Source: an uncultured Methylophilaceae bacterium (GTDB taxonomy: Bacteria > Pseudomonadota > Gammaproteobacteria > Burkholderiales > Methylophilaceae). Taken from it: DNA of 63,508 nt. The position numbers and the translations under genes were made by a program. Location of the stretch: NCBI GenBank assembly GCA_903870995.1, contig CAIQFD010000062.1, positions 1 to 63,508 on the forward strand, in the 5' to 3' direction. Each line of letters begins with the position of its first letter. The stretch's first letter is position 1. The notes beneath the pieces are model-generated. The model had not been told where the DNA came from. It searched no databases and saw only the letters and a list, made by a program, of their open reading frames with translations. Shown piece by piece: positions 13,401 through 22,400 of this stretch.

Positions 13401-16400
13401 TGCCGTTATAGTATTGGAAGCTAGTAGAGCCAAAGTCTGCTGCAACGGCTGTACCAGTCGCCATTGCAAGTTTTACATATTGCCCAGCTGCAGCCGTTAC
13501 CGTAAAGACGGCATAAGGTGAACCCTCGTTCACTGAGAAGCTATTTACACTTAATGCACGGTCGTCGTTGAGCAAGTTACCTGCATTAGCAGCCAGCACC
13601 ACGCCGCTCACTGGGATTGGCGGTGTTGCTGTAGCAGGCGTTAGTCCTGTTGGATTGCCAGAAGTAAATAGCGTGCCTGTGCCGTCATCTTTAATCGTGG
13701 CTGTACCTGTCGCAGTATAGGTCGGATCAGTGACAGTTAAAGTAAAGGTTTCGTTATTGTCTGGAGTTGTGTCATTCACAATCGCAACCCGCACCAACAA
13801 GCTACCGTTAGCATCTAGTTTTGTAGTGCCATTCACATAAGCAACCCAAGCGGTGCCGCTCCAGCACTCCAAGCTTGTGCTGTAATCGGCGCTAGTGCTT
13901 GGATTTAAAGTCAGGCTTGATAAGACTTGGTCAGGCGTACCTGTCAGGTTAAATACCGCGTGTGTTGAGCCCTCGTTGACCGTTAAATTATTAACAGCTA
14001 AAGGTTGAATACGGTCACTATCTAAAGTCGATGGCAAGCCGTTTGTGCCAGGGTTTTCGGGCGCACCTGTTGTGTTTGAAGCACTAAATAAACTACCAGC
14101 ACTATCATCATTAATTGTCGCTGTGCCTGACACACCGATGTTGCCAGTGTTAGTCGCCGTTAGGGTGAAAGTTTCACCTTTATCCCACACGGTGTCATTC
14201 ACAATCGTCGTGCGCACCAAAAGCGTTGTGCCTGTGCCGTTGCTACCTGCTGGAATTTGGACAAAATCACCAGCGGTGTAAGCGCGCCATGTCGTGCCAT
14301 CAAGGTATTCTAAGTTCGAACCGTAATCTGCCGAGCTCGCTGTACCATTAGCCAAGGCTAATTTTCCATACTGGCCAGTTACACCCGTCACCGTAAAGAT
14401 AACGTAAGGCGAAGCCTCGTTGACGGTAACACTGCTCACAGCGAATGGACGGTCATCATCTGGCAGTGCAGACGCATTGGCGGCGATAACTACGCCATTT
14501 ACTGGTGTTGGGACTGAGGTTGTAGCTGGGACACCAGCCGTTGGATTGCCTGATGTAAATATTGTGCCAGTACCATCATCTTTAATGGTGGCAGTACCGC
14601 GTATCGTCACACTCCACTCGGACCTGACATCCAGGTAAAAGAGTTCGCCATTATCAACAATGGTGTCATTGATTATTGCCACTCGAAACAAGGTTGGGGT
14701 AGCGCCAATACTAATCGAGCCAAAGCTAGGGGTTGCCCATGAGCTGCCGTTCCAGTACTGGAGCGCATTTGTATAATCTGCTGTGCTTGCCGTACCCGCA
14801 ACGATCGTTGCGCCATAAAGCATTGTTGCAGTATTGCTACCACTACTTCCGCCAACCACACTAAATACTGCGTAAGGCGAGCCTTCGTTCACAGTAACGG
14901 AGCTGATACTAAAATCTCTATTGAGTGCTAAGCCATTTGTACCAGCAGATTCAGGCGTACCATTTGTGTTTAAAGCGCTAAATAAACTACCCGTACCATC
15001 ATCCATAATGGTGCCAAGGCCAGTCGCAGCAACGCCACCCGTGTTGGTCGCCAGCAATTTGAATGTTTCAGCTGGGTCACCAAACGTGTCATTGGTAATC
15101 GTTGTGCGCACCAAGAGCGTCGTGCCTGCTGTTGGAATTTGTACAAAACTGCCTGCCGTATAAGCGACCCATGCGGTGCCGTTATAGTATTCCAAGGCAG
15201 AACCAGTATCTGTACCAATCGTTGCAGTGACTGAAGCCAAACTCAAGCTAGTGTATTGACCAGCGACACCTGTCACAGTAAACACTGCATAAGGTGAGCC
15301 TTCGTTGACCGTGATGCTGTTGACACTTAATGCACGGTCATCATTGGGTAAGGTTGCCGCATTGGCAGCTAATACCACGCCAGTAGATGGCGTTGTGGTA
15401 GCAGGCACGTTGCCTGTTGGATTACCCGCAGTAAATAAGGTGCCCGTCGCATCATCTTTAATGGTCGCCGTCCCAGTGGCTGTTTGGCTCGCTGCACTTG
15501 ATGTCGCTGTCAGCGTGAAGGTTTCACCATTGTCAGCAGTACTGTCATTGGTAATCGGTGAACGGACTAATAGCGTGCCTGTGCCATCAATGCTGACATT
15601 ACCGCTCACATAAGCCGTCCAAGCGGTGCCGTTCCAGTATTCCAAGCCCGTGCTTGTTGATGTACCGTAATCGACGCCAGCACCTGAGGCTGGACTAGTT
15701 GAGCCGGCAGCTAAAGCCAAGCCAGAAATAACTTGGTTAGCCGCACCCGATATTGTAAATACAGCATAAGGCGAGCCTTCGTTGACCATCACGTTATTGA
15801 TAGACAATACACGGTCATCGTCTAGGCTTGCTGGCAAGCCATTTGTACCCGCTGCTTCGGCAATGCCTGTTGTATTCAACGCACTAAACAAGCCACCTGT
15901 TAAATCATCTTTAATCGTCGTTACGCCAGTTGCAGAAGCACCGTTTGTATTCGTTGCAACGAGATTGAATGTTTCGCCATTGTCTGGTGATGTGTCATTG
16001 GTAATGGCCACGCGCACCAACAATGTGGTACTGCCTGCTGGAATTGGCACATAGCTATCGGTCACATAGGTTTGCCAAGCGGTGCCGTCAAAATACTCTA
16101 ACCCACCGGTATCTATGCCCACGGTGGCTGTGCCATTGGTCAAGGCTAGTTTCACGTATTGACCAGCGACCCCTGTCACGGACAATATCGCGTAAGGCGA
16201 AGCCTCGTTCACCGTAACGCTGCTGACAATTAACACGCGGTCGTCATTGCGAAGGCTTGCCACATCAGCTACAAGCACCACGCCTGTTGGCGCGGCCAAC
16301 GTAGCAGGAACACCAGCTGTTGGGTTACCAGAGGTAAATAAAGTACCTGTGCCATCATCCACAATCGTTGCCGTGCCCATGGCATTACCAGTCGCACTGT

Positions 16401-19400
16401 TCACCGCTGTTAGCGTAAAGGTTTCGTTATTATCGATTGCACTGTCATTGATAATGGCAGTACGCACCAACAATTTACCTGTGCTATCTAGACTGACACT
16501 GCCACTCACATAGGCAGTCCAAGCTGTACCGTTCCAATATTCCAAACCTGTACCTGTGCTAGCACCATAGTCCGCACCTGCACCAGTTGCTGGATTAACA
16601 TCGCCAGCACCCAAAGCCAAGCTGGTAATGGCCTGATTAGCCGCGCCAGCAATCGTAAACACGGCATAAGGGGAACCCTCGTTCACCGTTAAACTGCTGA
16701 CCGTTACTGGAACCGTAGTGCCCGCAGTAAACATCATCCCTGAACCTTCCGCAATAGTGGCTGTACCAGCCTTCATCACGGTGCCTTCTGTATCGGTAAG
16801 GTTAAGGAAGAAAGTTTCGTTAGGGTCAACCACCGCGTCTGTTTTAAGCGGAACACGCACGTTGAGTTTCGTGCCTGCCGTAACACTCAAAGGTGTGTTT
16901 GCGGCATAAGCCAACCAAGCAGAACCAGTCCAATACTCCATCGTAGCCGTATAGTCACTACCTGCCGTTGCGGTGCCTGCAACCAAAGCCATTTTAATGG
17001 TCTGTGTCGTCGCCACATCAATCACAAACACTACAACAGGTGAAGTCTCGTTCACCGTTACATTGTTGATGGCCAGTCCTGTGTCGTCACACAGCTGGGT
17101 TGGCGTAGGGCTAGCAAGTGTGAGTGATGTGACAGGCGCATCCGCTAAACCTGTGATGGTGGTTGCTGCGTACGTCGTAATCGCAGTGGTCGTCGCTCCA
17201 ACAGCACCTGATGGGTTTCCTGAGTAGCTCACCACGTCAGCAGTGCCATATAACATGGCCGCACTAAAGTAACCACCGACCTCTACCGTATAAACTTGTT
17301 TACCTGCAAGTGAACCACTTGGGGCTGTTGGTTTAAGTATATTGCCCGTCGTAGCTAAGCCAAATCTATTTCCCCAGCCAGCAGAGCCAACCGCCAACAC
17401 CGTGCTGTCTTTAAGAATGAGTTCAATACCATCCTTCACATTACTACTGTTTTCTACGCTATTTTGTGCACTAATAAACTGCACGTTGCTAAGCGATGTT
17501 CCTGCAGCACCTGTGGTGTCACGCATAGTGGTCCAAGTAGTGACTGCGCCTGCGACGTTCTGGCCAGCAGACCCACCCGCGTTAGTACCACACACATAAA
17601 CTTTGCCATCACTGCCCAGCACAAAATAAGTGCTGTAACTGATGCCAATTTGTACTGCACTCACCCCTGCTGGTAGTGGACTGGACATTTCTGTGGCTTG
17701 TGCACGTGAAGCGGCCGCGGTTCCGTTACCCAAGTAGGTTGAAGCACCCCATGTATAAAACTTACCTGTGCTTGCACTATATGCAAAGGCTGAATTCTGA
17801 TAAAACTCTAAATCACTGATGCCAGTAAGTAACGTCCCGCTTGCGTCAACCACCACCTTAGTAAAGTCGCCTGCTGGATGGCCAGATGGATAGGTTGTGT
17901 TGTTGTTCGTGACCGAACGCACCGTACCATCCTTCATTAAAAACATCGTACCATTGGCGGATGAGGTCATCGACTTAACATCCGCAGGAACAAATTCCGC
18001 CGGTGTCGTGATTCTTTGGAAGCTTGCGCTAGTGGTATAACTTGTTGGCAAGCCTGAACTTACAGTTCCCCATGCATAAAGACCTGTGGTCGTCAGCATT
18101 AGGTATTGGTTAGCGGTTCCCGAAGATGAAGATACCGCCACATCAATAATGGTACCGGTATAGTTATAGCCATTAGCTGCATTAATCAACAAGGGCGTTG
18201 TGAGATTGCCCCCTGTTGGCGATGCAGCCAGACCTGTCACGTAGTAACCTCCGCTCTCGGCCTTATAAAAAGCGCCTTGAGAGCCTGAAACGATAACGCG
18301 TGACTTATCATAGTTAGTTTGGCGCCAAGCGTCTAAAGCCGCTTGTTTTTCAGCTGCGGTCGTTGCAGCTGCATAGAGTGCTGAAGCATCGGTGACTGTT
18401 GCATCCCCAGTAAACAAGGTGCCAGTACCGTTGTCCATAATGGTCGCAAGGCCATAACCAATGGCATTGCCACTGGCATCCGCCACTTGCAGCGTAAAGG
18501 TTTCTGGGCCTTCGTAAGCCTCTTGGTCATAAATCGCTGCACGCACCAATAAAGTAGCGTTGGTCGGCGCAGTAATGACGCTACCTGCGGTGTAGTTAAC
18601 CCATACGCCACCGTTCCAATATTGCAAGGCATTGCTTACATCATTAGTGCCATTGTCAGACGCGCCAATTGTGGCGTTGTCTGTGGCTGCACTTGCAATA
18701 AAATTGGTTGGAAGTAGCTTGAGTGTGACTTGCTTGCCGAACGCTGCATCAACGGTAAAAACGGCGTAAGAAGAGCACTCGTTCAGAACGATGGAGTTGA
18801 TGGTGGCAAAAGAGCTCCCTGAACCGTCTTCAACGATCGTCGCTGTGCCTTGACCCAAAGCAGTACCGCCACCCGCAGTGGCTGTGCTAGCTTTCAGCAC
18901 GAAGGTTTCAGCGCCTTCAACAGTCGCGTCGTTGACAATACCAATGCGCACACTCAGCGTTTGTCCTGCTGTCATCGCGACACCTGAAGCATCGGCGTAA
19001 GCCAGCCATGCCGCAGTTTTATCATCCCAATATTCTAACGTGGCGCCAATATCAGTCGAGGCTGCAAAGCCTGTGCCTGTGCCAAGCACTGTGCTAAGGA
19101 AGACAGTTTGTGTGTTAGGCGATGTCACATTAAACGCAGCAAAAAGGCCTGTTTCATTGACGGTGAGGTTGCTGACTTTTACACGGTCGTCATTTTTCGG
19201 AGTAGTGGTATCAAGTAGAGCCGTGGCTAGCGAAGAGGCTGTTGCAGCACTGACGCCTGTGGCGCCGGCAATGCCAGAAGCAAAAATGTCACCTGTGCCA
19301 TCATCGGCAATCGTCGCTGTGCCGGAAACTGCTGTGCCACCAAGCGGGGTCGCAGTCAGCTTAAAGCTTTCAACGGTTGGGTTTTCTAAATTGCTGTCGT

Positions 19401-22400
19401 TAATAATCGCGACGCGTACCAATAAATTAGCCGCTTCAGCACTTGTGCCGTCCCCATCACTTGGAATTTGCGCTAGGCCACCTGCTTGATAAGCCACCCA
19501 AGCTGAGCCGTTCCAATATTCCATGGTGGACGCAAAGTCGGTGCCTAGTGTCGCACCAGCAACCACAGCCAACGCGAGATTGACGAATTGACCTTCTTTG
19601 CCGCCAACCGTAAATACTGCGTAAGGAGAGCCTTCGTTGACGGTGAATGTGGATACAGTCAACGCAGCGTTCGCTGAAAGGCCTGAGCCATCCTCCACAA
19701 TAGTGGCCGTGCCTGCGGTTGCAACCGTGCCTGTATTAGTTGCGGTGAGGATAATCGTTTCACCTGGATCGGTAACACCATCAGCGGTAATCGCAACGCG
19801 AACCAACAAAGTGCCTGTACTGGAAAGCTGAACGAAACCAGTTGTGGTGGCGGAATAAGCCACCCAAGCTGGGGTTGCGGCAGCCGTGTTCAAGAATTCA
19901 AAGGCAGCCGTGTAATCGGTGCCAGAAGTTGCCGTGCCACTTAGCGCAAGCTTGGTGTACTGCCCTGCCGCGCCAGTCACCGTAAATACTGCATACACCC
20001 CAGCTTCATTCGCTGAGAAGTTATTGACTGCCAATACACGGTCGTCATTCGGCAAGGTAGCTGTAGAGGCGACATAGTTAGTATTCGCAGCAGGCGCCGT
20101 TGGCGTTGAAGTAGCAGGCGTAATTGAAGTTGGGTTAGCAGACGTGTAAAGCGTGCCTGTGCCATCATCTTTGATGGTCGCAGTGCCTGAAGTGGCAATT
20201 GTGCCAGTGTTGGTTGCAGTGAGCGTTAAGGTTTCGCTGTTATCATCAATGGTGTCGGCAGTAATCGCTACGCGCACCAACAGCGCAGTGAGGCCTGTTG
20301 GGATTTGCACAAAGTCGCCAACGGTGTAAGCCGTCCAAGCCGTGCCATTCCAGTATTGCATACTGTCGGTGTAATCAGTGCCAGCGGTCGCAGTCCCAGC
20401 GGCCAAACCAAGCTTCATGTATTGAAGCGCAACACCTGTGACAGTAAATACTGCGTAGTTGGTGCCATAACCTTCGTTGGCGGTAACCGCCGCAATGCTC
20501 AGCGCACGGTCATCATTGGCTAATGTTGCTGCATTGGCAGCAGACACCACGCCCGTTGTGGTCATGGTGTTGGTTTGTGCAATATTGAGCGTAGTCGCTG
20601 TCGCAACAGTCACGCCTAACACAGCGCCGTTTGTTGTAAAGACTGACCCTGTGCCATCATCTTTGATAGTCGCAATGGCTGCTGTTGGGCTGACGCCGCC
20701 TGTGTTGGTTACCGTGAGCGTAAAAGTTTCGCTATTATCGATGATGGTGTCATTAAGAATCGCCACGCGCACCAATAAGTTAGCGGCTTCCCCTGCTGTT
20801 GCGTCAGGGTCAGCCGGGATTCTTGCAAAGCCACCCGCGGTGTAGGCTGCCCAAGCGCTGCCGTCCCAGTATTCCATGCTATCGGTGTAATCAGTGCCAG
20901 CAACGGCACCTGTCCCTGCGGCTAGCGCAAGTTTTACGTATTGCCCTTCCACACCAACCACTGTAAATACTGCATAAGGCGAACCTTCGTTCACGGTAAT
21001 CGCGGCAACAGTGAGCGCACGGTCATCATTGGCTAATACGCCAATGTCCGGAAGCGCCACAAAGCTTGCTGTTGTTGAAACCGTATCTGCTGTTGCTAAA
21101 GTTGAGCTAGTCGCAGCGGTGACACCTGAAACAGTAGAGCTTGTCGTAAATACTGTACCTGACCCATCATCTTTAATGGTGGCAGTTCCTCCTGTGGAGG
21201 CGACAGTGCCAGTGTTGGTCGCTGTGAGGATAATCGTTTCGTTGTTGTCGATTGCGGTATCGTTGACAATTGCCACACGCACTAACAAATTGGCGACTTC
21301 AGCGCTTGTTGCATCGCCGTCAGCTGGGATTTGGACAAAGCTCAGCGCTGTGTAAGCCACCCAAGCGCCACCATCCCAATATTCCATATTAGCGTTGTAA
21401 TCAGTTGTGGCCGTGGCTGTACCTGATAATGCGAGTTTGACGTATTGGCCTTCTTTACCGCTAACGGTGAAGACGGCATAACCGCTTTCACTCACAGTGA
21501 ATGTGCTTACAGAAAGTGGACGGTCATCATTGGCCAAGTTAGCCGCGTTGGCTGTCAACACCACGCTAGTGCCTGGCTGAGCTGTGGTCGCAGCAACGCC
21601 CGCAACAGGGATGGCGCTGGTAAATAAGATACCCGTGCCATCATCCATGATGGTGGCGGTGCCCGTGCTAGTACCGCCAGATGTTACGCCACCTGTGGTG
21701 CCGCTATAGGTTGCTTTCAGGGTAACAGTTTCGCCGCCTTCATTTAGCGTATCTGCTGCAATGCTAAAACGGACTAATAATTCTCCATTGGCCTGAATAG
21801 CCGCAGTTGTGCTGTAAGCTGTCCAAGCGGTTCCATTCCAATAAGTCAAGGCGGCAGCGTAGTCGCTGGTCACTGTTGCCGTGCCTGCAGTTAGAACCAA
21901 AGTCACCAATGCAGTAGGATTGCCTTTTACAGTAAATACGGCGTAGTTAGTACCCGTGCCTTCGTTGGCGGCAACGTCCATCACCAATGGCGCAGCATCA
22001 TAAGTGCCTAAATTACCCTGCCAATCGGCAGCGGCAATGCTCGCTGTTTCGATCGTGCCACTTGAAGCTTCAAGCGTCCAATCGCCGCTTTGACCTGTGG
22101 TGTCCGTAGAAGCGGTCACATCAGCGCTGGTGTAGCCAGCTAGCGCGTCAATCGCGGCTTGGCCGTTTGCGTCATTCGCCACATTACAACCATAAAGCAA
22201 CACATCACCTTGTTCGGTGAGGCTTGTTTTAATAGTTTCCCAAAGCTGGGCATTTTGTTCTGGGGCACTGAGTTTTAATGTTTGGTTGCCTAGACTAATC
22301 CAGCCATCGCCACCGTGCGAAAGCACGTGAATCGCATCGTATTCAGCGGCATGTTGTTGCAAATAAGCGGTTAGTTGAGCTGCTTCGTCGGTCGCAGGGT

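Noticed and set aside
392-21627. Dozens of plus-strand ORFs of 60-149 residues across the first 22 kb
   Set aside because: They recur at the same phase in each repeat, are rich in Val/Pro/Ser/Thr, and are the antisense shadow of one continuous minus-strand frame.
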